NCBI GenBank assembly: GCA_014377625.1
Contig: JACMPG010000317.1
Coordinates: forward strand, 1 to 43,399
Direction: 5' to 3'
DNA length: 43,399 bases
Origin: Spirosoma sp.
GTDB lineage: Bacteria > Bacteroidota > Bacteroidia > Cytophagales > Spirosomataceae
The notes beneath the pieces were generated by a model, which did not search any database, was not told the DNA's origin, and worked only from the letters and a program-made list of their open reading frames with translations. Shown here one piece after another: positions 1 to 8,818 of the stretch. The stretch's first letter is position 1. Every line of letters begins with the position of its first letter. The position numbers were made by a program, and so were the translations under genes.

Positions 1-908
1 AGCGCCTGGAACAGGGCGAGGTCGGCGCCGACCTTGATCTGAAGAAACTCATCGGCCAGGTCGACGCCCTTGCCGACAACGCCGGCCGGGGTCTGCGGGT
101 CGCGAAAGTTGAACAGCCCGGCTTCGGGCAGCGGATTGACGGCGACGATCTTGCCGCCGTTGCTCTTGCAATCGGCCAGCGCCGAGAGCATGCGGGGGTG
201 GTTGGTACCGGGATTCTGGCCGACGACGAAGATCAGTTCGGCGTTGTGGATGTCCTCGAGCGAGACGGTTCCCTTGCCGATGCCGATCGTGGGGTTGAGC
301 GCCGAGCCGCTGGATTCGTGGCACATGTTCGAGCAATCGGGCATGTTGTTGGTGCCAAACATGCGCACGAACAACTGGTACAGAAAAGCGGCTTCGTTGC
401 TGGTTCGGCCCGAGGTATAGAAAATGGCTTCGTCGGGCGAGGCAAGCGCGTTCAGTTCATCAGCAATGAGTTGAAAAGCGTCTGCCCATTCAATGGGTTC
501 GTAGTGAGTTGCTCCGGGTTGCAGCCGCATTGGTTTAGTGAGTCGCCCCTGCTGACCGAGCCACAGATCCGTTTTCTGGAGCAGTTCGGTCACGCTGTAC
601 CGCTGAAACAGCACCGGCGAGGCCGTGTGTTTGGTCATAACTTCGTCGGCCACGGCTTTCGCTCCGCTCTCGCAATATTCGGCAATGCTGGAGCGGTCAT
701 GGTCGGGATCGGGCCAGGCGCAGGACGGGCAGTCGAAGCCATCTTTCTGATTCAGGTTGACCAGAGCCGTCCAGCCGCGCACGGGGCCGGTACCCTCCAG
801 CACGTGCTGAAACGATTTGATAACCGCCGTAACGCCAGCAGCTTCGGCTTTCGGCTCACCAACGGTAAGCTGGCCGGTGAGTTCTTCGGGAGGGGTGTTC
901 GTGGTCAT
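1..908 (-). CDS. FdhF/YdeP-like molybdopterin oxidoreductase (alpha subunit), N-terminal part, truncated by window edge
   Basis: Reverse-strand reading from ATG at 908: MTTNTPPEELTGQLTVGEPKAEAAGV...DGFDCPSCAWPDPDHDR...FYTSGRTSNEAAFLYQLFVRMFGTNNMPDCSNMCHESSG...FVVGQNPGTNHPRML. Open through base 1, so missing from the ORF track. fdhD lies nearby. Confidence 0.85.
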   Translation of the reverse strand, partial: MTTNTPPEELTGQLTVGEPKAEAAGVTAVIKSFQHVLEGTGPVRGWTALVNLNQKDGFDCPSCAWPDPDHDRSSIAEYCESGAKAVADEVMTKHTASPVLFQRYSVTELLQKTDLWLGQQGRLTKPMRLQPGATHYEPIEWADAFQLIADELNALASPDEAIFYTSGRTSNEAAFLYQLFVRMFGTNNMPDCSNMCHESSGSALNPTIGIGKGTVSLEDIHNAELIFVVGQNPGTNHPRMLSALADCKSNGGKIVAVNPLPEAGLFNFRDPQTPAGVVGKGVDLADEFLQIKVGADLALFQA

Positions 909-1996
909 AGGAGTAGTTTAAGCGTATGTTGTATGGCGTCATTGCTATGGGCGAAGTAATAGCAAGGTACGCCCATAGCGTCGATTCGGTTCAGGATGGT
1001 GCGGGTCTTCGGCTGATTTTCGGTGTGTACCTGCCGGATGTAAACTACCCGGATTTGCCGGGTAAACTGCTCTACTACCGACGCGTAAATGCTGGGGTCT
1101 TCCTGCGTATCGTCGCCGAGAAGGATAAACTGCTGGTTTGGATACGTTTGCAATATCCAGATAATACGATCAAACTTGGTACGGTGCTTTCCCTGCCCGG
1201 TTTTGAGCAGTTCCCGAAACTGTTTGAGCGGGCTCAGCAGATAGACGCCGGTGGGCAGATTATTCTTTTCCGAAAAGTCGAGGATATAGTTGTAAAGGTT
1301 CCATTCACTGCTCGACACGTAAAAGAAGGCATTACTGGCTGAAACGGTAGCGTCGGTGCCGTTGCGCGTTTCGGCCAGCAGCTGGTAGTGCGCCACTACC
1401 CCCTCGAACGGCTGGCGGCTGTGGGCATTGCGCGTAAACAGCACCCGCAACCGTTTGGCAAGATTGGCCGAGTGCGAAATCAGAAACGTATCGTCAATGT
1501 CCGAAATACAGGCCAGCGTGGTTGAGTGCGGCACCAGTACCTGCCCGTTTCCCTCGGCCAAAATCGTTTCGGGCGTGATCGTCTGCGACATCAGATCGGC
1601 CCGTACAGGGTGCCAGCCCGGCGGCAGGGAGACATTCAGCGGCATCGTAACCCAGAAATAACCGGCGGTATCGGTCATCGTCTCGATAGATTCCTGGCCG
1701 CAACAAACCCGCACCCGAGCCTGAACGTAAGGGCGGACCGCAAAGAGCCGAATTAAACTGAATAAATTGACTAACAACCCATTCCGATACTTCCTGCGCG
1801 GAAAGGCACTCCGCCTGAAGACTGTGCCGTGTACTATGATCTGTTCGGCATTGCCAAACCCCCGATATACCTTTACCGTAGGCTGATTGGTAAGCCGCAG
1901 TTGTGTTAATAAATAGCGACGCAGCTTACCCTTAATGCTTAGATTTTGTTTAATGGGCAGTTTGTCTCGAACAGCGTTCATTGAGCGAGTGGACAT
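905..1996 (-). CDS. App1-family (DUF2183) phosphatase domain protein
   Basis: HAD-like DxDDT-type motif CISDIDDTFL, followed by FYVSSSEWNLYNYILDF and ILLGDDTQEDPSIY, typical of the App1/DUF2183 phosphatidate phosphatase family. The true start may be the Met at 1981. Confidence 0.8.
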   Translation of the reverse strand: MSTRSMNAVRDKLPIKQNLSIKGKLRRYLLTQLRLTNQPTVKVYRGFGNAEQIIVHGTVFRRSAFPRRKYRNGLLVNLFSLIRLFAVRPYVQARVRVCCGQESIETMTDTAGYFWVTMPLNVSLPPGWHPVRADLMSQTITPETILAEGNGQVLVPHSTTLACISDIDDTFLISHSANLAKRLRVLFTRNAHSRQPFEGVVAHYQLLAETRNGTDATVSASNAFFYVSSSEWNLYNYILDFSEKNNLPTGVYLLSPLKQFRELLKTGQGKHRTKFDRIIWILQTYPNQQFILLGDDTQEDPSIYASVVEQFTRQIRVVYIRQVHTENQPKTRTILNRIDAMGVPCYYFAHSNDAIQHTLKLLL

Positions 1997-2888
1997 GTAT
2001 CTTAATAACCCTCAAACGAACAGGAAGTTGCTATTTTTATTCGCCATCAACCCCGTATCGGGCGGGCACGACAAATCGGGCATGGAAAACGCCATTCGTA
2101 ATTTCTTCACCAACTCGCCCCACGAAGCCCGCTTATTCCACCTCAACGGCAAAACCGATGAGGAGACGCTGACTCAACAGATTAATCAGTACCAGCCCGA
2201 CCGGGTGGTAGCGGTGGGGGGTGATGGCACCCTTAAGCTCGTGGCTACGCACCTGCTCAACACCCCAGTCGCGCTGGGCATCGTACCGGCGGGGTCGGCC
2301 AACGGCATGGCGCGTGAACTGAACATACCCACCGATCTGACGGCCTGTTTACAACTGCTGGTAGACGGAACCCCCTCGCCCATCGACGTAATTGCCATTA
2401 ATGAAACCGATATATGTCTGCACCTGAGCGACATTGGTCTGAACGCCCACGTTGTGAAATACTACCAGCAAAATAACTGGCGCGGCATGTTCGGCTACCT
2501 GCGGGCCGTATTGCGGGCTATGCGCAAACGCCGGCTGCTGCGCATTGACGTAACCCTCGACGATACCTGCGTACAGCGGACCGCGCTCATGGTGGTACTG
2601 GCCAACGCCCGGATGTATGGCACTGGTGCCGTCATCAACCCCGACGGTAACCCGGCAGACGGGCAGTTTGAGGTCGTCATTTTCCGTCGACTTACGGGCC
2701 TGGAAATCCTGAAACTCTTCTGGCACTACAAACCCTTCAATCCGAAAAATATCGAGATTCACTCGGCCACCTCCGTCAGCATCGAAAGCCGCCAGGCCGC
2801 TTATTTTCAGGTCGATGGCGAATACCGGGGCCGGGTCAACAAAATTACTGCCCGCATCCGCCCCGGTGCGTTGCAGGTGATTCGGTAA
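1995..2888 (+). CDS. diacylglycerol kinase / YegS-BmrU family lipid kinase
   Basis: DAGK catalytic motifs NPVSGG, VAVGGDGTLK and LGIVPAGSANGMARELNIP. Start moved from 1935 to 1995 (MYLNNPQTN) to reduce overlap with the divergent gene. Confidence 0.85.
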   Translation: MYLNNPQTNRKLLFLFAINPVSGGHDKSGMENAIRNFFTNSPHEARLFHLNGKTDEETLTQQINQYQPDRVVAVGGDGTLKLVATHLLNTPVALGIVPAGSANGMARELNIPTDLTACLQLLVDGTPSPIDVIAINETDICLHLSDIGLNAHVVKYYQQNNWRGMFGYLRAVLRAMRKRRLLRIDVTLDDTCVQRTALMVVLANARMYGTGAVINPDGNPADGQFEVVIFRRLTGLEILKLFWHYKPFNPKNIEIHSATSVSIESRQAAYFQVDGEYRGRVNKITARIRPGALQVIR

Positions 2889-2917
2889 TAACAGGTAGCT
2901 GACTCGGGCGGATGCCA

Positions 2918-3742
2918 CTAATACAAATTGTACCGGCCATTGCGGACGAAACCGGCAAGGATAATGCGGGCTTCGTGGGCCATTTTCACGGCTAAACTGG
3001 AAGGGGCCCCCACGGCAATTAAGAGCGGAATACCGGCCCGCCAGCTTTTCTGTACCAGTTCAACGCCGATGCGCCCGCTCAGAAAAACGCCGTGCTGACT
3101 CAACGGCAACCAGCCCTGCCAGAAAGCCGCCCCAATGAGTTTATCCAGCGCGTTGTGCCGTCCAATGTCCTCGCGCACCAGCAGAATCCTGCCGGTAGCA
3201 TCGAACAGCGCGGCTGCGTGAATACCACCGGTATGGGCAAAAGCCGTTTGCGCCCCCCGGACGCGCTCCGGTAGGGCATGAATTAGTTCGGGAGCGACGG
3301 TAAAATCAGATGTGAGTGGTCCGGTCGTTTGCGCCATTGCTGCTTCGATACTAGTCTTACCGCACAGCCCGCAACTCGATGTTGTAAACGTATTGCGCTC
3401 CAGCTGCGCCCAGTCAACGGCTACGTCGGGATGGAGTTCAACCCGGATTACGTTGCCCGCTTTCTGCGCATCTTCTACGCAATGACGACACGACAGCACG
3501 TCGGCGGGTTGTTGAATGATGCCTTCGGTGAACAGAAAACCAGTGGCCAGTTCCTCGTCGTGCCGCCCGGTGGCATCGCCAGGGGTGCGCATCGTGACGG
3601 ATACGGTCCGCTGTTGCCGGTCGGTGGCGGGGCCGAAGCCCAGCCGAATTTCGAGCGGTTCTTCTATGGCCAGCAGATCAGGCAATTCGGTAGTATCGTC
3701 GCCGGTAACGCGCTGGATGGTAACGGGCGCAACGAAGGCCAT
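2918..3742 (-). CDS. fdhD: formate dehydrogenase accessory sulfurtransferase FdhD
   Basis: EEPLEIR, ELATGFLFTEGII, TSSCGLCGKTSIEA, HTGGIHAAALFD, REDIGRHNALDKLIG. Confidence 0.93.
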   Translation of the reverse strand: MAFVAPVTIQRVTGDDTTELPDLLAIEEPLEIRLGFGPATDRQQRTVSVTMRTPGDATGRHDEELATGFLFTEGIIQQPADVLSCRHCVEDAQKAGNVIRVELHPDVAVDWAQLERNTFTTSSCGLCGKTSIEAAMAQTTGPLTSDFTVAPELIHALPERVRGAQTAFAHTGGIHAAALFDATGRILLVREDIGRHNALDKLIGAAFWQGWLPLSQHGVFLSGRIGVELVQKSWRAGIPLLIAVGAPSSLAVKMAHEARIILAGFVRNGRYNLY

Positions 3743-3859
3743 GTTGGTGTTCAGTTTACAGTTTACGGTTGCGGTCGGAATGCCGCATCACCCGCGTTCC
3801 GGCTGACACGGCTGTTCGGGATATGAGTGGCACCGGCCACAAAAGTCCCGAATAGCTGC

Positions 3860-6427
3860 TTAAAAATTAAGCGAGAGCGCAGCTTTGACGGTAAACTTAT
3901 CAACGGGCTGACCACTGGGATAGCTCAGATACGTAAGCCGGTGAATGGCCTGGATGCGCAGTATCTTGAAAATATTTTCGATACCGTATCCCAGTTCAAG
4001 GTATGGTACGGCTCCGTTGAGCGACCCAAAACGCACCGAACGCTCCCCGTTAGTCCCGGTGCGAACAGCTTCGAAAGCCTTGTTCTTCGCTGACATATTA
4101 CCCCAGAGTGCGTCGGCATTGGCCACTAACCGCCAGTTGAGCCGCCGAATAAGAGGAAGTCGGTTGAACAGAAACCCCTCAAACCGGTGCTGCATATGAA
4201 TGGCCACGAACTGATCACTCACGAATTCGTAAAACTGCATCCGGTTAAACGTATTAGGCGTGAGCAGAAACGTGGGGTTGCCAATATGCGGGAACAGCAA
4301 CGGCACCGGCACCGCATCAGGGGTATAGCCTGCGGTAAGCAGGTATGCCATCCGGCCCAGTGTACCCACCCGCAGCGACTGTTGCGCGCGGAGTGTGATG
4401 CGGTTGTAGCTGTACGTGCCGCCCATGCCGGTACTGCCATGAGTGTAGCGAATGGTCAGCACCGGGGCCCGCCTGGTGCCAAGCGTAATACGTTCGTTAC
4501 CATCCATGATGTATTTCTCCTTCCGGGCCAGCCGGGCCTCAATAGACCAGTATGCGTCGATTAGGTCGGACTGTATCGGCGACTGATCCCCCAGTTGCGG
4601 TTCGGTACGGTAATGGTAGGGAAAGAGAGGGTCAAAGGTCCGGGTGCCGAGTGTGCCCGTCAGCATAACGCCCCGGACGGGTTCGGTGCGAAAGAAAATC
4701 TCCTGCTGATTTGTCTTGTAGCCCCCCCGGTATTTACCAAAGCGGGTGAGGGTGTAAAACATCCGGTTGCCGCCTACCAGCTCGGGTGTGATGCCGAGCC
4801 GTTCCAGATCATACGATGTTTTGATACCCAGAATCGTCCAGTGCTGACGGGAGAAGATATAATCGGCTTCAAGACCGTACTTCATCTGCCGATCCAGCGT
4901 ACCGTAGGCCATATATCCCCGCAACACGATGTGTCGGCTGAAATCATCGTTGGTTCGAAACCCCAGCCGTACCCGCAGGCCCTCCACGCTGTTGGCTGCC
5001 AGCAGATACGGATAAGGTCCAATATCGAACCCACCCACTTTATAAAACCCGGTGATGGCAATCTGCCCGATAAATTCGGCGGTTTTCACGGCTGGAATGT
5101 CCCGTAGCTGGGCAATCATTTTCTCGGCTTTCCGGTCGTTCTGACTCAGCGACGGTGAGCCAGCCAGATCGGCCCGGGCATTACTCCAGAAGGCATCGTT
5201 TGTCGTAGCTACGGTATCGCTCAGTTCAATGGGCTGCTCGTAGAATGCCACCGGGCGCGGCTTATTGATAATAAAGTTGCTGCTACTCATGCTCAGTTCG
5301 GCCCGCATCCCCAGCGAGTTTTTGCCCACTGCGGTCAGGTCAGCCATCAGCGTAATACCCACCGGCAGCCAACCCATTGGAGCACTGCCCCCGGCCGTTG
5401 TATCCATCACCGGCTCCAGCTCCTGCGAAATCATCAGCCGCCGAACGTAGTTAAGATTGGCGCGGGGGCCAATATGGGTTTCAATCTGCGTGAGCGCGTA
5501 GGTCGTGGTATCAATCCAGGCTTTGCCCACAAAAGCGAGGTCTTCGGGTCGTTTGGGGTCAAACTGAATCTCGTAGCAAACCCGGTTGCCAATCAGCAGC
5601 GTATCGGCCAGGTAAAATTCGTACCAGTTCTTCCAATTGTCGCCAATGGGTGAGGCAAAGTCTTTGCCCAGAATAGGAATGTAGTTATCATAAAAATTCT
5701 GATTGACTAAACTCGTACCACCCAATAGCTGCGAACTCAGGCCTGCATCGTCAACGGCCACGCCCCGGATGCGGGTTTTACGAATATCTTCGCGTTTCTG
5801 CTTCGGGCTGGACCGGAAGTAATACCGTGATACCGACTCCGAGAACAGCAGCGGAAGCAGCCGGTTACCTTCGTCGTCAAGGATGGAGTCGCCCCGGCTC
5901 ATGCCTTCTTTAACCCGTTTCATGAGCGGGTTGCTACCCATCTTAGCTGATACGTGACTGAGCGCAATCTGGGTTTTGGTGTAGGTATCGCTTTCGTAGG
6001 CCGACAGGCGACTGCGGTCATTACTACTCCGGTTTTTGCGTAATTCCCGCAGGACTCGGAACGCCGGATTCTCGCCCGCGTGTACTACTACTTCCTGCAA
6101 TGACTGCCCGGTTGGCACGAGCTTGAAGTCGATGGCCTGCGATTCCCGTTCGACGTCGATGAACCGCCGTAGCGTGGCATAACCCATCGAACTAACGGCC
6201 ATTGAATCGGTCAGACGACTAACGACTAACTTATACAGGCCGTTTTCGTCAGCCACGGTCCCTGACTGTTTACCAATCAGGGCCACACTGGCAAACGGCA
6301 CCGGCTCGCCCGTGCGGGCATTGGTTACCAGACCCGTCACCGTATAGGTCGTCTGCGCCCGCGCCAGCCGGGGCAGAATTACAAAGGCAAGAGCCAAAAA
6401 CAGAAACAGGTAAAGATTTGTTTTCAT
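3860..6427 (-). CDS. DUF5686 / carboxypeptidase-regulatory-like outer-membrane protein
   Basis: Signal peptide, then TYTVTGLVTNARTGEPVPFASVALIGKQSGTVADENGLYKL (CarboxypepD_reg-like) and a long beta-barrel C-terminus. Confidence 0.75.
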   Translation of the reverse strand: MKTNLYLFLFLALAFVILPRLARAQTTYTVTGLVTNARTGEPVPFASVALIGKQSGTVADENGLYKLVVSRLTDSMAVSSMGYATLRRFIDVERESQAIDFKLVPTGQSLQEVVVHAGENPAFRVLRELRKNRSSNDRSRLSAYESDTYTKTQIALSHVSAKMGSNPLMKRVKEGMSRGDSILDDEGNRLLPLLFSESVSRYYFRSSPKQKREDIRKTRIRGVAVDDAGLSSQLLGGTSLVNQNFYDNYIPILGKDFASPIGDNWKNWYEFYLADTLLIGNRVCYEIQFDPKRPEDLAFVGKAWIDTTTYALTQIETHIGPRANLNYVRRLMISQELEPVMDTTAGGSAPMGWLPVGITLMADLTAVGKNSLGMRAELSMSSSNFIINKPRPVAFYEQPIELSDTVATTNDAFWSNARADLAGSPSLSQNDRKAEKMIAQLRDIPAVKTAEFIGQIAITGFYKVGGFDIGPYPYLLAANSVEGLRVRLGFRTNDDFSRHIVLRGYMAYGTLDRQMKYGLEADYIFSRQHWTILGIKTSYDLERLGITPELVGGNRMFYTLTRFGKYRGGYKTNQQEIFFRTEPVRGVMLTGTLGTRTFDPLFPYHYRTEPQLGDQSPIQSDLIDAYWSIEARLARKEKYIMDGNERITLGTRRAPVLTIRYTHGSTGMGGTYSYNRITLRAQQSLRVGTLGRMAYLLTAGYTPDAVPVPLLFPHIGNPTFLLTPNTFNRMQFYEFVSDQFVAIHMQHRFEGFLFNRLPLIRRLNWRLVANADALWGNMSAKNKAFEAVRTGTNGERSVRFGSLNGAVPYLELGYGIENIFKILRIQAIHRLTYLSYPSGQPVDKFTVKAALSLNF

Positions 6428-6546
6428 CGATTAGCGTATAGCCCGTAAAAATACTTAGAAATTGCATCCCATACTGCAATACTATAGTATATCCGCTACA
6501 TGTTTAATGCAACTTTAAGGTCAATTAGAACGCTGTTTACCGGGCA

Positions 6547-7146
6547 TCAGCCAACCAGCCAGATACGATCTTCTTCGGCCCCCTGCTCAGTCCATTCTAC
6601 CCGTACCCGCTGTGACTCCAGCGTGTTCACGCGTTTGCCGGTATAATCGGGCCGGATGGGCAGGTCGCGGTTGTATCGCCGGTCAATGAGCACCAGCAAT
6701 TCCACCGAGCGGGGACGGCCAAAGGCGGTCATAGCATCGAGCGCGGCCCGCACCATTCGGCCCGTAGCCAGCACATCATCGATGAGAATGACCCGCTTTT
6801 CTTCAATCACAAACGGCACGTTGGTCGTATTAGGGCGCAGGGGCGTATCGCGCCGTCGGAAATCGTCGCGGTAGAATGTAGCATCCAGGTAACCCAGCGG
6901 CACGCCCGGCGAGTCCACGCCGGGCAGCGACTTATTTCCGGGCGAGTCTGCGCCGGGCGAGTCCACGCCGGCCCGGATGCGGTTCAGTTCACGCACGACC
7001 CGTTCGGCGAAGTAGATACCGCGCGGCTGCATACCGAGTACGACGGTATCGGCAAAATCCTGATGGTTTTCGATGAGTTGCTGGGCCAGTCGGCTCACAA
7101 CGATTTCGAGCAGAGGGCTGGCCAGAATCAGGCGTTGTTGGTTCAT
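6547..7146 (-). CDS. pyrR: PyrR-like phosphoribosyltransferase with an in-frame GVDSPG-type insertion
   Basis: PRTase motif RVILIDDVLATGRMVRAALDAM and C-terminal LVLIDRRYNRDLPIRPDYTGKRVNT. Insert AGVDSPGADSPGNKSLPGVDSPGV. Confidence 0.88.
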   Translation of the reverse strand: MNQQRLILASPLLEIVVSRLAQQLIENHQDFADTVVLGMQPRGIYFAERVVRELNRIRAGVDSPGADSPGNKSLPGVDSPGVPLGYLDATFYRDDFRRRDTPLRPNTTNVPFVIEEKRVILIDDVLATGRMVRAALDAMTAFGRPRSVELLVLIDRRYNRDLPIRPDYTGKRVNTLESQRVRVEWTEQGAEEDRIWLVG

Positions 7147-7255
7147 GGGGTGAAGTTAATGGCCAGTTGGCAGTTTGCCGTTGGGCAGGCGGCTTTTTTA
7201 ACCCGGCTGTTTGGCAGAAATTTGTTGCCTCATACTTTGGTAAAAAAACACAACG

Positions 7256-7816
7256 ATGAAATTTCTGATTGTTGGCCTGGGTAATATCGGGCCGGAATAC
7301 GCTATGACACGCCACAACGCGGGCTTTATGGTGCTCGACAGGATGGCCGCCCAATATGGCTTTGACTTCAGTATGACCCGCCTGGCCTATACCGCCAAAT
7401 GGCAGCACAAAGGCAAGCAGCTTTTTTTTATAAAGCCCACCACGTATATGAACCTGAGCGGCCGGGCGGTGCTCTATTATATGAAGCAGGAAAATATTCC
7501 GGTTACGAACCTGCTTGTCGTTACCGACGACAAAGATTTACCCTTTGGCAAGCTGCGGCTCAAGCCCAAAGGCTCGGCGGGTGGGCATAATGGATTGCGC
7601 AACATTGACGAAGTCCTGAATACCCAGGAATACGCCCGCTTACGGGTAGGAATTGGCAGTAATTTTTCGGCGGGACGGCAGGTTGATTTTGTGCTGGGGC
7701 AGTTTCCGGAGGACGAACTAATTCAATTACCGGACTACCTTGACCGGGCGGGAGACGCCATGCTGAGCTTTTGCACTATGGGCATACAAAATGCCATGAA
7801 TAATTACAACCAGTAA
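7256..7816 (+). CDS. pth: peptidyl-tRNA hydrolase
   Basis: MKFLIVGLGNIGPEYAMTRHNAGFMVLD, KPTTYMNLSGRAV, DDKDLPFGKLRLKPKGSAGGHNGLRNI. Confidence 0.95.
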   Translation: MKFLIVGLGNIGPEYAMTRHNAGFMVLDRMAAQYGFDFSMTRLAYTAKWQHKGKQLFFIKPTTYMNLSGRAVLYYMKQENIPVTNLLVVTDDKDLPFGKLRLKPKGSAGGHNGLRNIDEVLNTQEYARLRVGIGSNFSAGRQVDFVLGQFPEDELIQLPDYLDRAGDAMLSFCTMGIQNAMNNYNQ

Positions 7817-7991
7817 TTGAACATTTTAAAGAATCTTTGCATTTTTCCGAACCAGTAAAGAAATAGGTTAAGTCAAATTTTGAGCAAATATTATTTTGAT
7901 TTTACTGGTTAAGTAACCAAGATATCCATTAAATCGGTCGTTAGCCATATTTTTATCAGAATAATCTTCCGATAAGGGCCTAATAGTCGGC

Positions 7992-8021
7992 TTGCACTTT
8001 GCAACCTTCGCGGTACATTTG
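7992..8021 (+). promoter_or_regulatory. Bacteroidota-type promoter (TTG-N19-TACATTTG)
   Basis: TTG at 7992-7994, a 19-bp spacer and TACATTTG at 8014-8021, matching the known Bacteroidota -33/-7 pattern (TTTG/TAnnTTTG) upstream of the ORF at 8058. Confidence 0.55.
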
Positions 8022-8057
8022 TGCGTTCTCTAACTGAACACAAAATAGAACGAAACA

Positions 8058-8507
8058 ATGAAAACGCGTAGTATCTTTGCATCGGTAATCCTCGCAGCAG
8101 GATTGACCATTTCTCAGGCGAACGCGGCTACCACCACCAACACTGATGATAGCCCGGCCAACACCAAGCCGGCAAGTGCCATGCTTGTCAACGGAAACCA
8201 GACACAGTTCGCTGTGTACGTGGGCCACAGTCTCGGCAAGTTTGCGCAGACTACCCAATGGGTTGACTTCATGAATGTTGTCATGCTGTACAACCAAAAC
8301 CCGGCCGCTGTGCTGAAACTCAGCCCCGCCGACCGTGCCACGTTTAACGAAGCTTCGGCTGTAGTACTGAAAAAACTGGCCAGCCAGAAGGGTACTCAGG
8401 CAGCTGACTACCTGAATCAGGCCCACCGCACAACCCGGCTGATTAACTTCCTTTGGGATGTGAATCTGCCCCAGGTAGACGACCTACAAGTGACTGAAAT
8501 TCAGTAG
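8058..8507 (+). CDS. small secreted protein of unknown function
   Basis: Clear signal peptide MKTRSIFASVILAAGLTISQANA, followed by a 3' terminator hairpin. No family recognised. Confidence 0.7.
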   Translation: MKTRSIFASVILAAGLTISQANAATTTNTDDSPANTKPASAMLVNGNQTQFAVYVGHSLGKFAQTTQWVDFMNVVMLYNQNPAAVLKLSPADRATFNEASAVVLKKLASQKGTQAADYLNQAHRTTRLINFLWDVNLPQVDDLQVTEIQ

Positions 8508-8604
8508 TTTAAAATATATCCTGAAATGATTGGCATTCAGGAACAGAAAAAGAGTAAAGTTAGTTTTTCATGTAGAAAAGGTTAAGGGTTTAGGAATAGT
8601 TAGT

Positions 8605-8644
8605 ATAAGGTTCTCCGCATGATCGGGGAACCTTATCTTTTTTG
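8605..8644 (+). terminator. Rho-independent terminator for the 8058 gene
   Basis: ATAAGGTTCTCC-gcatgatc-GGGGAACCTTAT stem (one G.T pair) followed by a T-run. Confidence 0.75.
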
Positions 8645-8679
8645 TGGGTAGTACCAAAATTTCGGTTCTACTGTAACAA

Positions 8680-8715
8680 CAAAAAAGCCGCTCCTCAATT
8701 CGGGAACGGCTTTCG
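8680..8715 (-). terminator. Rho-independent terminator for the minus-strand TonB-type gene
   Basis: Minus-strand AAAGCCG...CGGCTTTTTT stem-loop downstream of the stop at 8819. Confidence 0.55.
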
Positions 8716-8818
8716 CATCTTCTTAACCTAAACTTAATTTCAATCAACGGATGAGCGAATATCCTCTCCGGCGTCAGCCCGCCTGCGCCAACCTATTCGC
8801 TCATTCACGTATTCACAA

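Noticed and set aside
70-959. ORF-track entries on the + strand at 70-420 and 198-959 and on the - strand at 49-336 and 233-445
   Set aside because: They overlap the real minus-strand molybdopterin oxidoreductase frame (ATG at 908, open to base 1) and show the compositional bias of antisense or shifted frames in GC-rich coding DNA.
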